Both the position numbers and the translations under genes were made by a program. DNA of 30,177 nucleotides from a virus. This document shows, piece by piece, positions 1-8,177 of the stretch. Where the stretch lies: the IMG/VR virus record IMGVR_UViG_3300046005_000373, positions 1-30,177 of that record, one strand, 5' to 3'. The notes beneath the pieces were generated by a model, which saw nothing but the letters and a program-made list of their open reading frames with translations, did no database searches and was not told where the DNA came from. Position 1 is the first letter of the stretch, and every line of letters starts with the position of its first letter.

Positions 1-2
1 TT

Positions 3-1211
3 TTGTCAGTCAAAGAAACAAATGGTTTACAAGAAGAAGAAGTGAAACGTGTTGTTGATTATCTGCAAGTTGTTAATGCCAACAAAGAAGACATATCCAA
101 AATGGACTGGCTTGTTGACGTTACCGAGAAATTCTGCCAAGAAAAAGCGGTATACAACGCAGTTTTAGATTCAATTCATATCTTAGATGGTAAAGATAAA
201 AATCAAAATGATAAAGGTGCAATCCCTAAAATATTGTCTGACGCTCTTGCTGTTACCTTTGACACGAATGTTGGGCATGATTATCTACAAGATTCCGACT
301 CACGTTATGATTTTTATCACCGTAAGGAGGAACGAATTCCCTTTGATTTGGACTATTTTAACAAAATCACTAAGGGTGGATTACCAGCGAAGACCCTCAA
401 TATTGCGTTGGCTGGAACGGGTGTTGGTAAGAGTCTTTTTATGTGCCATGTTGCCGCTGGTGCTATGGTACAAGGTAAAAATGTCCTGTACATCACTATG
501 GAGATGGCTGAAGAAAAGATTGCTGAACGTATAGATGCTAATCTACTTAATACCAATTTGGATGACTTGATATCTTTACCTAAAGACTTGTATGATAAGA
601 AGGTTGCTCGGGTTAAAGAAATGACCACGGGTAAATTGATTATTAAAGAATATCCAACAGCTGCGGCCTCAGTAACACACTTTAGAGCTTTATTGAATGA
701 ACTTAACCTCAAACGTAATTTCATTCCCGATATTATCTTTATTGATTATCTAAACATCTGTGCTTCATCTAGGCTTAAAGTTGGTTCAAATGTCAATTCA
801 TACACCTATGTTAAATCTATAGCTGAAGAAATTCGTGGATTGGCCGTGGAATTTAATGTGCCGGTTGTATCTGCTACACAGACTACTCGAAGTGGTTTTA
901 CAAGTTCGGATCCCGGTCTTGAGGATACATCTGAATCTTTTGGTCTTCCCGCTACGGCTGACTTGATGTTTGCTTTGGTTTCTTCAGAAGAATTAGAAGA
1001 ACTTGGCCAAATCATGGTTAAACAATTAAAAAACCGATATTCCGACCCAACACATTACAAACGATTTGTCTTGGGAGTTGACCGTGCTAAAATGAAATTG
1101 TTTGATGTTGAACAATCAGCGCAAAGTTTAACGGATTCGGGCCAAGATAAACCTGTAAATACTTTTGGTAACAACGAAAGAAAAAGTAAGTTTACGGGTT
1201 TCAAAGTATGA
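3..1211 (+). CDS. 41: Replicative DNA helicase, T4 gp41-like (5' partial)
   Basis: Hexameric 5'-3' replicative helicase of the DnaB/RecA-fold class, unwinding the fork and partnering the gp61 primase encoded at 19000. The frame is open at the left window edge and 402 residues are visible. T4 gp41 has 475, and aligning the GAIP segment (visible residue 72) suggests about 60 N-terminal residues lie outside, so the TTG at position 3 is probably not the start. Walker A GTGVGKS is at residues 138-144, followed by the TMEMAEE segment typical of DnaB-class helicases. The Walker B strand IIFIDYLNI is near residues 244-252, and ESFGLPATAD matches the T4 motif ESAGLPATAD. The C-terminal 40 residues are low in complexity, as in T4. 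The last codons overlap the next start (ATGA). Confidence 0.96.
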   Translation: MSVKETNGLQEEEVKRVVDYLQVVNANKEDISKMDWLVDVTEKFCQEKAVYNAVLDSIHILDGKDKNQNDKGAIPKILSDALAVTFDTNVGHDYLQDSDSRYDFYHRKEERIPFDLDYFNKITKGGLPAKTLNIALAGTGVGKSLFMCHVAAGAMVQGKNVLYITMEMAEEKIAERIDANLLNTNLDDLISLPKDLYDKKVARVKEMTTGKLIIKEYPTAAASVTHFRALLNELNLKRNFIPDIIFIDYLNICASSRLKVGSNVNSYTYVKSIAEEIRGLAVEFNVPVVSATQTTRSGFTSSDPGLEDTSESFGLPATADLMFALVSSEELEELGQIMVKQLKNRYSDPTHYKRFVLGVDRAKMKLFDVEQSAQSLTDSGQDKPVNTFGNNERKSKFTGFKV

Positions 1212-1603
1212 TTTACGTAGAAGTAGCCGGCACAAAGAAGATAGAACTTCTTAAAGAGGCTTGCTACTTCTATTTAAAACGGCTAAATATCTATAAGAAG
1301 ACAATACCCTTAGATATCTATATCCACGTTTGTCGAATGGTTGTTTCTGGCCATTGTGCGTTTAACCATGATTTTAAAGAACCAGAAATAACGGTATCAC
1401 TTAACAAGAAACTAAGTGAAGAAGAGTTGTTAATAACGCTGGCACATGAATTGGTTCATGCCAGGCAGTTCCTTAGGAAGCAACTGACTAATGAGGGTAG
1501 AATACATTATTGGAAAGGTGTGGCTACTGATAATGAAGAATGGGAAGATGAAGCCTATGAACTTGAACAAAATTTATATAGTGATTATTTAACATGGAAA
1601 TAA
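1208..1603 (+). CDS. Small SprT/zincin-like metalloprotease
   Basis: A 131-residue single-domain protein with a zincin zinc-binding motif, HELVH, at residues 80-84 in a helix (ITLAHELVHARQ). A downstream acidic helix (WEDEAYELE, about residues 112-120) could supply the third metal ligand. The arrangement resembles SprT-like or minimal gluzincin domains found in many phages. Its substrate cannot be read from the sequence. It overlaps the helicase stop by four bases and the next gene by ten, so it is probably translationally coupled to the replication genes. Catalytic class is fairly secure; the biological role is unknown. Confidence 0.7.
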   Translation: MIYVEVAGTKKIELLKEACYFYLKRLNIYKKTIPLDIYIHVCRMVVSGHCAFNHDFKEPEITVSLNKKLSEEELLITLAHELVHARQFLRKQLTNEGRIHYWKGVATDNEEWEDEAYELEQNLYSDYLTWK

Positions 1604-2703
1604 CCAGAGAAGATGGCCTGTATTGTTTAAAAGCATTTAAAGATTATTTTGATAACTTTGATAATATTGAACAATACATGCGTGATGAGAAATTAAAGTC
1701 GCTTGAGAATATGCCTGCGACTTTATTTCCAATTGAGGATGATTTGTTCTCAGATTTTGATATGCACCCGAATGATATGGATATTGAAGTGTGTGAAATT
1801 CCAGGTGAACAATGGGAGACGCTAATGAAGATTACGTCCTCACATATCAATAAAGCTCCAGTTGGTCGAAATATTCAATTGGCTGTCCGTGAAAAGAAAA
1901 CTAGTAAAGTTTTAGGGTTTATTCGTTTAGGTTCTCCAGTCATATACATGCGCCCACGTAATGAATACATTGGACATGTGTTCTCACAAACATCGGAAGG
2001 GTCCAAACGATTTAACGAAGCAACTATGATGGGTTTTGTTATTGTACCTGCACAACCGTTTGGATTCAACTATCTTGGTGGTAAATTATTATCAGCGATT
2101 TGTACCTCACATGAAGTTAGACAAATCTGTAATAAAAAATATAATATGAATATGTGTTTGTTTGAAACTACCAGTTTATATGGAAGTAGTAAAACAGTAT
2201 CACAATATGACGGCATGAAACCATATATACGATTTAAGGGTTTGACGGATTCTGATTTTGTTCCAATGATGCACGGTGAAAGATATTGGAGTCTAAAAAA
2301 ATATCTAGAGGATAGATATGGTGACTTATTGGAAGGCGAGGAATCAACCACAAGTCGCAAATTGAGAACGTTCACCAAGATGATAGCATTAACCAAAGCT
2401 GTTCTAAAAGGAACACCCGATGGTGATGATTTCAATAAAACTATTGAAAATGCCAAGGCTTTGACTGAAAAGAAAAGATATTATATTTCTGATTATGGTT
2501 TTAAAAATACAACTGAATATGTTGGTAACAAAACCGATACATTAGTACCTGGTGAAAACTACGAGAAACACAATTTAGAAAATATTATTGAGTGGTGGAA
2601 AAGTAAAGCGGCCAATCGTTATGAAACTTTAAAATCAGAAGGTCGATTAAGAAAAGAATTAGAAATCTGGACATCTGGAAAAGATATTCAGATAATTAGA
2701 TAA
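1594..2703 (+). CDS. DUF4338/DruA-like protein of unknown function
   Basis: A 369-residue protein without signal peptide or membrane segment. The central part (about residues 88-225) follows a pattern I associate with the DUF4338/DruA family. It starts with a beta segment (IQLAVREKKTSKVLGFIRLG), then a conserved FVIVPAQPFGFNYLGGKLLS stretch. A helix with a KYNMN turn follows, then an LFETTSLYGSS segment ending in a Y..MKPYIRFKGLT motif. Bacterial DruA has the comparable order 'LP...NLASRLL...Y...LLLVETFVD...Y.A..W..LG.T'. The C-terminal third is charged and helical. It starts inside the zincin gene and probably belongs to the same early/replication operon. The family assignment is by eye and moderate. 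A nucleic-acid-related function is plausible but unproven. Confidence 0.55.
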   Translation: MEITREDGLYCLKAFKDYFDNFDNIEQYMRDEKLKSLENMPATLFPIEDDLFSDFDMHPNDMDIEVCEIPGEQWETLMKITSSHINKAPVGRNIQLAVREKKTSKVLGFIRLGSPVIYMRPRNEYIGHVFSQTSEGSKRFNEATMMGFVIVPAQPFGFNYLGGKLLSAICTSHEVRQICNKKYNMNMCLFETTSLYGSSKTVSQYDGMKPYIRFKGLTDSDFVPMMHGERYWSLKKYLEDRYGDLLEGEESTTSRKLRTFTKMIALTKAVLKGTPDGDDFNKTIENAKALTEKKRYYISDYGFKNTTEYVGNKTDTLVPGENYEKHNLENIIEWWKSKAANRYETLKSEGRLRKELEIWTSGKDIQIIR

Positions 2704-2719
2704 CATAAGGAATATAAAC

Positions 2720-3004
2720 ATGGCACTCTCATTAGACGCACAAAACATATTAAAACAATATGAAACATTAGATGATGATTTTGGTTTTTCAGCAGTATCA
2801 GAAGAAGATTACAATTCGGTTATCAATAAAACGGCCGAAACAGCTGATGATTATAAAACCAGGTTACATGAAGTTGAAAAGTTAATAATTCCATTCTTGC
2901 AAAAACTATACGCTACATCAGATAAAGAATATATCTATTGGCCTAATCGTAAACCAATCATTGAAGGTCAACTAAATAAAATATTAAAATTGACTCGTGG
3001 ATAA
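2720..3004 (+). CDS. Conserved small phage protein, function unknown
   Basis: A 94-residue acidic, mostly helical protein preceded by a good ribosome binding site (AAGGAA, 11 bases upstream). The first half is rich in D/E. The C-terminal end carries YWPNRKPII followed by a basic helix (QLNKILKLTR). Similar small proteins with a YWPNR segment occur, as far as I recall, in other aquatic T4-like phages, but I know of no function. It sits between the replication genes and the sugar module and ends two bases before the next ATG. Confidence 0.6.
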   Translation: MALSLDAQNILKQYETLDDDFGFSAVSEEDYNSVINKTAETADDYKTRLHEVEKLIIPFLQKLYATSDKEYIYWPNRKPIIEGQLNKILKLTRG

Positions 3005-3006
3005 TT

Positions 3007-3675
3007 ATGAATATTTTTGTTATTACATCAATCTTGCGACCTAAGATTGGTATTATTGATTTTGAAATCAGATATCAACAAACACTCAAAACAATCCAAT
3101 CTATTAAACATAAAGCTCCAGGTTCAATCATTCTTTTATTGGATTCATCACCTGAACTAGAAGACTACAAGATTGAACGTTTAAGAAAAGAAGTAGATTA
3201 TTTTATATCTTTATCCAATCATACTCTTGCAATCGATTTAGCAACAAAAGGCTTAAAAAGTCCAGGTGAGTGTTACATTATGATTGTTGCTTTAGATGTT
3301 ATTAGAAATCTGTCATTGACAAACATCAATAGGGTGTTTAAAATTACAGGACGTGCTGAGTTAACCGATAACTTTCATATCGAAGATTATGATAATCCAG
3401 AAATGCAAGGAAAATATGTTTTCAAAACACCTGTCGTTTCTTGGATGACATCACAATTAAAATTGGTAGATACTCGTTTATGGTCGTTTGATTATTCTAT
3501 GTTGGAAGATGCTGATAAATTAATACGTCAAACATACGAAGATTGCATCTCAAAACCACAGTTTGATTTAGAGCATACATATTATAGACTGTTAGATAAA
3601 ACTAAATTATTTGAAAAAGATGTAATTGGATTAACATGCCAATTAGCATCTTGTGGGACAATTATAAATGAATAA
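3007..3675 (+). CDS. Putative glycosyltransferase-like protein
   Basis: A 222-residue soluble protein beginning with a hydrophobic strand (MNIFVITSILRP), an alpha/beta layout and the segment RVFKITGRAELTDNF near residues 110-124. 'K(I)xGR' segments of this kind occur in viral and capsule-associated glycosyltransferase-like proteins. No clear DxD motif is present, so the donor sugar and fold are uncertain. It overlaps the next gene, a family 2 glycosyltransferase, by eight bases, and lies in a run of five sugar-related genes. The context supports a role in building a glycan on the virion, the DNA or the host surface. Confidence 0.5.
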   Translation: MNIFVITSILRPKIGIIDFEIRYQQTLKTIQSIKHKAPGSIILLLDSSPELEDYKIERLRKEVDYFISLSNHTLAIDLATKGLKSPGECYIMIVALDVIRNLSLTNINRVFKITGRAELTDNFHIEDYDNPEMQGKYVFKTPVVSWMTSQLKLVDTRLWSFDYSMLEDADKLIRQTYEDCISKPQFDLEHTYYRLLDKTKLFEKDVIGLTCQLASCGTIINE

Positions 3676-4390
3676 TCCATTAGTGACAATTATCACACCA
3701 ACAATCGGCACAAAGCATTTAGAACAATGTGTCGATTCTGTAGCAAACCAAACATATAAAAATATTCAGCACTTAATAGTTGTTGATGGTAAAGAGCATA
3801 GAAAGAAAGCAGAACAACAAATTCATTCAGATGCTGATGTTTTAGTATTACCATACAACACAGGTCATGACCAATATAATGGTCATCGAATATACGGCGC
3901 CTCTACTTTCTTAGCTAAAGGTGCTTACTATATTTTCTTAGATGAGGATAATTGGTTAGAACCTAATCATGTTGAAAGTTTAGTCAATTCAATAGATAAT
4001 AATGGTTGGGCTTACACCTTACGTAAAATAGTTGACACCGAAGGTAATTACATATGTAATGATGATTGTGAATCACTAGGTAATTGGCAGTCAATTTTAA
4101 ATGATTATTTTGTTGATGTTAATTGTTATATCGTTCGTAGAGATATAGCTTTGAATTTTGCTCCTGGTTGGTATCGTAGAGCTAGACACCCACAAGAACA
4201 ACCGGAAGTGGACCGCTTATTGAGTGGATGGTTAAGACAAAATAATTTCAAAGCAAATTGTACCGGAGATTATACGGTAAATTATCGAGTTGCTAGTCGA
4301 GCGGACTCCGTAACAGGTGAGTTTTTCTTAAAAGGTAATGAATATATGAAACAAAGATTGAACGGAGAATTTCCATGGCGAAAGATTTAA
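3668..4390 (+). CDS. Family 2 (GT-A) glycosyltransferase
   Basis: A 240-residue GT2-type transferase. The N-terminus reads VTIITPTIGTKHLEQCVDSV and continues to NQTYKNIQHLIVVDG, the standard nucleotide-binding start of GT2 enzymes. The metal/nucleotide-sugar motif is FLDEDNWLEP (DED at residues 92-94), and the C-terminal part (DRLLSGWLRQN) is compatible with acceptor binding. It has no membrane anchor, so it probably acts in the cytoplasm. It overlaps both neighbours. Family assignment is strong; donor and acceptor are unknown. Confidence 0.85.
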   Translation: MNNPLVTIITPTIGTKHLEQCVDSVANQTYKNIQHLIVVDGKEHRKKAEQQIHSDADVLVLPYNTGHDQYNGHRIYGASTFLAKGAYYIFLDEDNWLEPNHVESLVNSIDNNGWAYTLRKIVDTEGNYICNDDCESLGNWQSILNDYFVDVNCYIVRRDIALNFAPGWYRRARHPQEQPEVDRLLSGWLRQNNFKANCTGDYTVNYRVASRADSVTGEFFLKGNEYMKQRLNGEFPWRKI

Positions 4391-5247
4391 TTATTGGTGT
4401 ATGTTCTAATTACAAGTTTAACGATGTGTTGCCTTGGGTTAGGTCATCTAAAGAATGTGGTTTCAAAGGTGATGTTGTTTTAGTCACCATTGAAATGGAC
4501 GAAGAAACAAATAAACAGATTGAAGCGGAAGGTGTAATTGTTGTTCGTGCTAAACGAAACAGTGACATGATGATACACATGGAAAGGTTCTATCATGTCC
4601 ATAAGTATTTGTCTGAAAATCCAGATTATGTATATGTCGTTTCTACAGATGTGCGAGATGTAATCTTCCAAAACGACCCGTCTGAATGGTTTGAATTCTT
4701 TACCAAAGGAATCGTTTCTTCGGGTGAAGCAATCTTGATTAAAGATGAGGAATGGAATAGAAATAACATAATCAAAAACTTCGGCGAATATTTCTATAAT
4801 GAATTCAAAGAGAAGATTGTCCAATGTGTTGGTGTCTTAGGCGGGCAATCACATTACATGAAAGATTTGTGTTTTTACATTTATCAAATGTCGCTGAATC
4901 GTCCAGATTGGGTTGCAGACCAAGCAGCTTACAATGTTATTGTTCATAGTAGTCCTTGGAAACAATTAACACACTTTGCTAATTTAGCAGATGGATGGGC
5001 TATAAATGCTCATGTAACCAACTATGACCGTTTGATGGATCACTTCAGCCCCTATCTGTTGGAAGAAAGGCCCGTATTTGAAAATGGACGAGTTAAGGTT
5101 AGAAAAACAGGGCTCGAATTCTATATTGTCCATCAATATGACCGTGTCAAAGAATGGAAGAAATACTATGAAGAAAAATATGGTATAAAAATCAATTCAC
5201 AATATACACCAGATGAAGATGTAATTGTTATTAATACAGGAGTTTAA
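4375..5247 (+). CDS. Putative glycosyltransferase with DVRD motif
   Basis: A 290-residue soluble protein with a GT-A-like beginning (LIIGVCSNYKF, then GFKGDVVLVTIEMD). A candidate nucleotide-sugar/metal motif, VVSTDVRDVIFQND, lies at residues 88-101 with acids at D92 and D95. The later segments GVLGGQSHYMKDLC and DQAAYNVIVHSS resemble acceptor or donor pockets of transferases that add single sugars. The start ATG overlaps the previous gene by 16 bases and follows a GGAG ribosome binding site. The stop is one base from the epimerase start. Glycosyltransferase is the likeliest class; specificity is unknown. Confidence 0.65.
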   Translation: MAKDLIIGVCSNYKFNDVLPWVRSSKECGFKGDVVLVTIEMDEETNKQIEAEGVIVVRAKRNSDMMIHMERFYHVHKYLSENPDYVYVVSTDVRDVIFQNDPSEWFEFFTKGIVSSGEAILIKDEEWNRNNIIKNFGEYFYNEFKEKIVQCVGVLGGQSHYMKDLCFYIYQMSLNRPDWVADQAAYNVIVHSSPWKQLTHFANLADGWAINAHVTNYDRLMDHFSPYLLEERPVFENGRVKVRKTGLEFYIVHQYDRVKEWKKYYEEKYGIKINSQYTPDEDVIVINTGV

Positions 5248-5248
5248 T

Positions 5249-6139
5249 ATGAAAGTTATTGTTACCGGCGGATGTGGATTTATTGGTTCAAATCTGGTTG
5301 ACAAATTGATAGATATGGGTTATGATGTATCAGTAATTGATGATGAATCAGCAACAGCACATGAACGTTTCTATTATAATAAAAAAGCAAGATATTACAA
5401 ATATGATATATGTGATTATGTGGATGTTCGTCCTTTATTTGAAAATGTCCAATATGTTTTCCATTTGGCAGCCGAATCACGTATTCAACCAACATTAGAA
5501 AATCCAATTGGTGCAGTTAAGACCAATACTCTAGGCACTGCTACTATTTTACAATGTGCTAAGGAAGCTGGCGTTAAACGAGTAATGTATTCTTCCACAT
5601 CTTCAGCTTATGGTTTGAAAAATACACCACCATTATCTGAGAATATGATTGAAGACTGTCTAAATCCTTACTCAGTATCTAAAGTTGCTGGTGAGAAATT
5701 ATGTCACATGTATACGGAATTGTTTGGACTGGAAACTATTTCATTCAGATATTTCAATGTGTATGGACCGAGAGAACCTAGACGTGGTCAATATGCGCCA
5801 GTGATTGGTCTATTTTTACGTCAACGGGCAGCTAATGAACCATTGACTGTTGTTGGAGATGGCACACAAAAACGAGATTTTACTCATGTCAATGATGTTG
5901 TACAAGCGAACATCACATGTATGACAGAAGGTAAACCTGGAGAATTATACAATGTTGGCACCGGTACAAATCATTCTGTGTTAGAATTAGCAAACATGAT
6001 TTCTAAAGACATTTCTTTTATTCCTGCTAGACCAGGTGAAGCAAAAGAATCTCTAGCCAATAATGACCGATTAATGGGCCTAGGTTGGAGACCAACTATT
6101 AAACTTGAAGATTATATTAAGGAACAATTGAATGGGTAA
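5249..6139 (+). CDS. NAD-dependent sugar-nucleotide epimerase/dehydratase (extended SDR)
   Basis: A GalE/WbpP-like extended short-chain dehydrogenase of 296 residues, full length for the family. The start is the ATG at 5249, preceded by CAGGAG; an in-frame TTG 24 bases upstream is less likely. The Rossmann motif TGGCGFIGS is at residues 6-14, the HLAAES segment near 72-77, the serine strand MYSSTSSAYG at 113-122, and the catalytic pair is Y141/K145 (NPYSVSK). The RYFNVYGPREPRRGQYAPVI region is typical of UDP-sugar epimerases. It probably supplies an epimerised nucleotide sugar to the flanking transferases. The exact substrate (UDP-glucose, UDP-GlcNAc or another) is not determinable. Confidence 0.93.
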   Translation: MKVIVTGGCGFIGSNLVDKLIDMGYDVSVIDDESATAHERFYYNKKARYYKYDICDYVDVRPLFENVQYVFHLAAESRIQPTLENPIGAVKTNTLGTATILQCAKEAGVKRVMYSSTSSAYGLKNTPPLSENMIEDCLNPYSVSKVAGEKLCHMYTELFGLETISFRYFNVYGPREPRRGQYAPVIGLFLRQRAANEPLTVVGDGTQKRDFTHVNDVVQANITCMTEGKPGELYNVGTGTNHSVLELANMISKDISFIPARPGEAKESLANNDRLMGLGWRPTIKLEDYIKEQLNG

Positions 6140-6944
6140 TATTTCTATTGTAACGGCCTTCTTTGATATCGGCCGAGAAACTTGGACACAAGATAAAGGA
6201 CTTCCACATTATCTGTATCGTCCATTACAAACGTACTTCGACAGGTTTGCTAACATGGCACAACTTGATAATGAAATGACCATTTTTACAACACCAGATT
6301 TGGTTGATAAAGTATGGGAATATCGTAAAGGTAAAGAAGATAAGACAACCGTTACTGCGGTTGATTATGCTTCTGAATTTAAAGATTTACGGTTAGCGAT
6401 TGCTTCGATTCAGACTAATCCGGAATATCAAAAGAAGATTAGTCCAAATCAAATTCGTAATCCGGAATATTGGTCTGCCGATTATGTATTGGTCAACACA
6501 TTGAAAGCTCACTTTGTCAATCGAGCAATCACCAATGGTTTTGCTACTAAAGAATTGGTTGCGTGGGTTGATTTTGGATATTGTCGTAATGTGGAAGAAT
6601 TTATCAAAGGTACAGAATGGAATTATGATTTTGACCCAACTAAGATGACATTGTTTAGATTAAAAGAATTTGACCAAAGTAAATCCATTTTAGATTTAAT
6701 TGTTAATAATGATGTTCATATGACGGGTGGTGCTATTGTTGGTGGCAAAACAGTTTGGCCAACATTTGATTCGTTAGTTCAACACGCATTTAATGAATTG
6801 TATAAACACGATTTGGTCGATGATGACCAAACATTATTGTTAATGGCATCGTTGTTGAAACCGGAAATATTCAAAATATATGATGTTACACACGGAGAAG
6901 ATTGGTTACGTCATAATTCAGTTTTTAATAAATATAATACATAA
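6132..6944 (+). CDS. HtrL/YibB-like (WlaTC-type) putative glycosyltransferase
   Basis: A 270-residue protein whose start, ISIVTAFFDIGRETW, followed by a YF..F..MAQLDNEMTIFT segment, fits the HtrL/YibB family. That family is found in surface-polysaccharide loci and thought to be glycosyltransferase-like. Other matching features are the central VLVNTLKAHFVNRAI helix, the WVDFGYCRN segment that could bind metal or sugar, and MTGGAIVGGK. It overlaps the epimerase by eight bases and closes the sugar module. Its stop codon is embedded in a late-promoter-like box for the next operon. Family assignment is moderate; the reaction is not established from sequence. Confidence 0.65.
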   Translation: MGNISIVTAFFDIGRETWTQDKGLPHYLYRPLQTYFDRFANMAQLDNEMTIFTTPDLVDKVWEYRKGKEDKTTVTAVDYASEFKDLRLAIASIQTNPEYQKKISPNQIRNPEYWSADYVLVNTLKAHFVNRAITNGFATKELVAWVDFGYCRNVEEFIKGTEWNYDFDPTKMTLFRLKEFDQSKSILDLIVNNDVHMTGGAIVGGKTVWPTFDSLVQHAFNELYKHDLVDDDQTLLLMASLLKPEIFKIYDVTHGEDWLRHNSVFNKYNT

Positions 6945-6947
6945 ATA
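6940..6947 (+). promoter_or_regulatory. Late-promoter-like box CATAAATA
   Basis: CATAAATA differs from the T4 late promoter TATAAATA only at the first base. It lies 33 bases before the ATG at 6981, leaving room for a short leader. It overlaps the stop codon of the preceding gene. Two further copies of the same kind stand before 11753 and 14157, which supports a real late-transcription signal in this block. In AT-rich DNA one copy alone would be weak evidence. Confidence 0.5.
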
Positions 6948-6980
6948 AGTATTATTACGACCACAGAGCGTTGTTATTCC

Positions 6981-8177
6981 ATGAAAAATATAAAACACTT
7001 CCTAAAAGAACAGGCCGAAGGTGAAGGCACAAAACTCAAGCATATTGAGCACCTAGAAGATTTACCGTTAAATTCAGGTAAACAAGGATTGGAACAATCC
7101 GTTGGAGCTTTGAGGCAAGTCCAACAACATATTAAAGCTGGTAGAAAGAATTCGGATTTAACAATGAAACATGATGGTTCGCCAAGTTTAGTTTATGGCC
7201 ATCATCCAGATACGGGTAAGTTTTTTGTTGCTTCCAAATCAGCATTTAATGTAACACCAAAAATCAATTATACTGAAGATGATATACAGAAAAACCACGG
7301 CCATGCTCCTGGTTTAGTTGAAAAGTTAAAATCAGCTTTACAACATTTACCTAAAGTTGTTCCATCTAAAGGTGTATATCAAGGCGATGTCATGTTTACA
7401 CATAATGACATTGACAAGCATGCTGGTAAATTGCATTTTAGACCAAATACAATTAAATATTCTGTTCCAGAAAAGTCAACTGAAGGCCAACAAATTGGCA
7501 AAGCTAAGTTAGGATTATATACTCATACCGAATATAGGGGTAAAGATTCAGGTTCAATGAACGCCCACTATGACCCCAATATGAGTGATTTTAAAAATCA
7601 TCCAGATGTGTATCATAGGGAACCTGGCCATGACACATCAAAAGTTAAATTATCTGATGAACATGAACACAGATTGAATCATCATATAAATTCAGCATTA
7701 GCCACTTATAGCAAACATGGCGATGATATGTTTAATTCTTTAGATAAGAAAATTGGCAAATCTAACATAAAAGACCACACTAAAACATATATCAATAGTA
7801 CAGTTAGAACCGGTGAAACGCCAAATCCTGAAGGTTTATCTAATCATTTAATTAAACATTACGGTAAACAAATTGATAGTTTGAAAACAGATAAATCTAA
7901 AAATGTTAAATCTGATGAATTGAAATCTCATTTAAATCATGTTGAAGACAACAAACATCATTTTGAAGGTTTCTTTAAAATGCACCATCATTTACAACAG
8001 GCTAAAAACGTATTAGTTGGCGCATTATCTCAACACACCGGAGGCCTAGAACATAGTTACAATAATAAAAAAGTCAAACCTGAAGGTTTTGTTGTAAACC
8101 ACAAAGGAACTCCTATCAAACTAAATGATAGGGCTGAGTTTAATAAATTAAATTTCGAAAGAAGTGCAGAAAGATGA
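6981..8177 (+). CDS. Capsid-targeted ligase-like nucleotidyltransferase (predicted)
   Basis: A 398-residue protein starting MKNIKHFLKE|Q, which resembles the T4 capsid-targeting leader with an (L/I)xE cleavage site at residues 8-10. The body carries an order of motifs like covalent nucleotidyltransferases (DNA/RNA ligases). KHDG at 63-66 (motif I, candidate AMP-accepting lysine K63) sits in LTMKHDGSPSLVYG. A motif III-like GVYQGDVMF is at 131-139 and a IIIa-like LGLYTHTEY at 177-185. EGFVVNHKG (motif IV) is at 368-376 and IKLNDRAEFNKLN (motif V) at 379-391. The long insert between IIIa and IV is rich in His and Lys. Similar proteins recur in T4-like aquatic phages under DUF names. Adenylation activity and ligase function are inferred from motifs only. 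The gene overlaps the next start (ATGA). Confidence 0.6.
   Translation: MKNIKHFLKEQAEGEGTKLKHIEHLEDLPLNSGKQGLEQSVGALRQVQQHIKAGRKNSDLTMKHDGSPSLVYGHHPDTGKFFVASKSAFNVTPKINYTEDDIQKNHGHAPGLVEKLKSALQHLPKVVPSKGVYQGDVMFTHNDIDKHAGKLHFRPNTIKYSVPEKSTEGQQIGKAKLGLYTHTEYRGKDSGSMNAHYDPNMSDFKNHPDVYHREPGHDTSKVKLSDEHEHRLNHHINSALATYSKHGDDMFNSLDKKIGKSNIKDHTKTYINSTVRTGETPNPEGLSNHLIKHYGKQIDSLKTDKSKNVKSDELKSHLNHVEDNKHHFEGFFKMHHHLQQAKNVLVGALSQHTGGLEHSYNNKKVKPEGFVVNHKGTPIKLNDRAEFNKLNFERSAER

Noticed and set aside
353-724. Long minus-strand open frames (for example 353-724, 2070-2456, 11303-11761, 12124-12471)
   Set aside because: All lie opposite well-supported genes, show no recognisable domains or ribosome binding sites, and have compositions expected of antisense shadows.
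6945-6980. Possible tRNA or small RNA in the gap before 6981
   Set aside because: Only 36 bases, no cloverleaf and no strong hairpin; best explained as a late promoter and leader.
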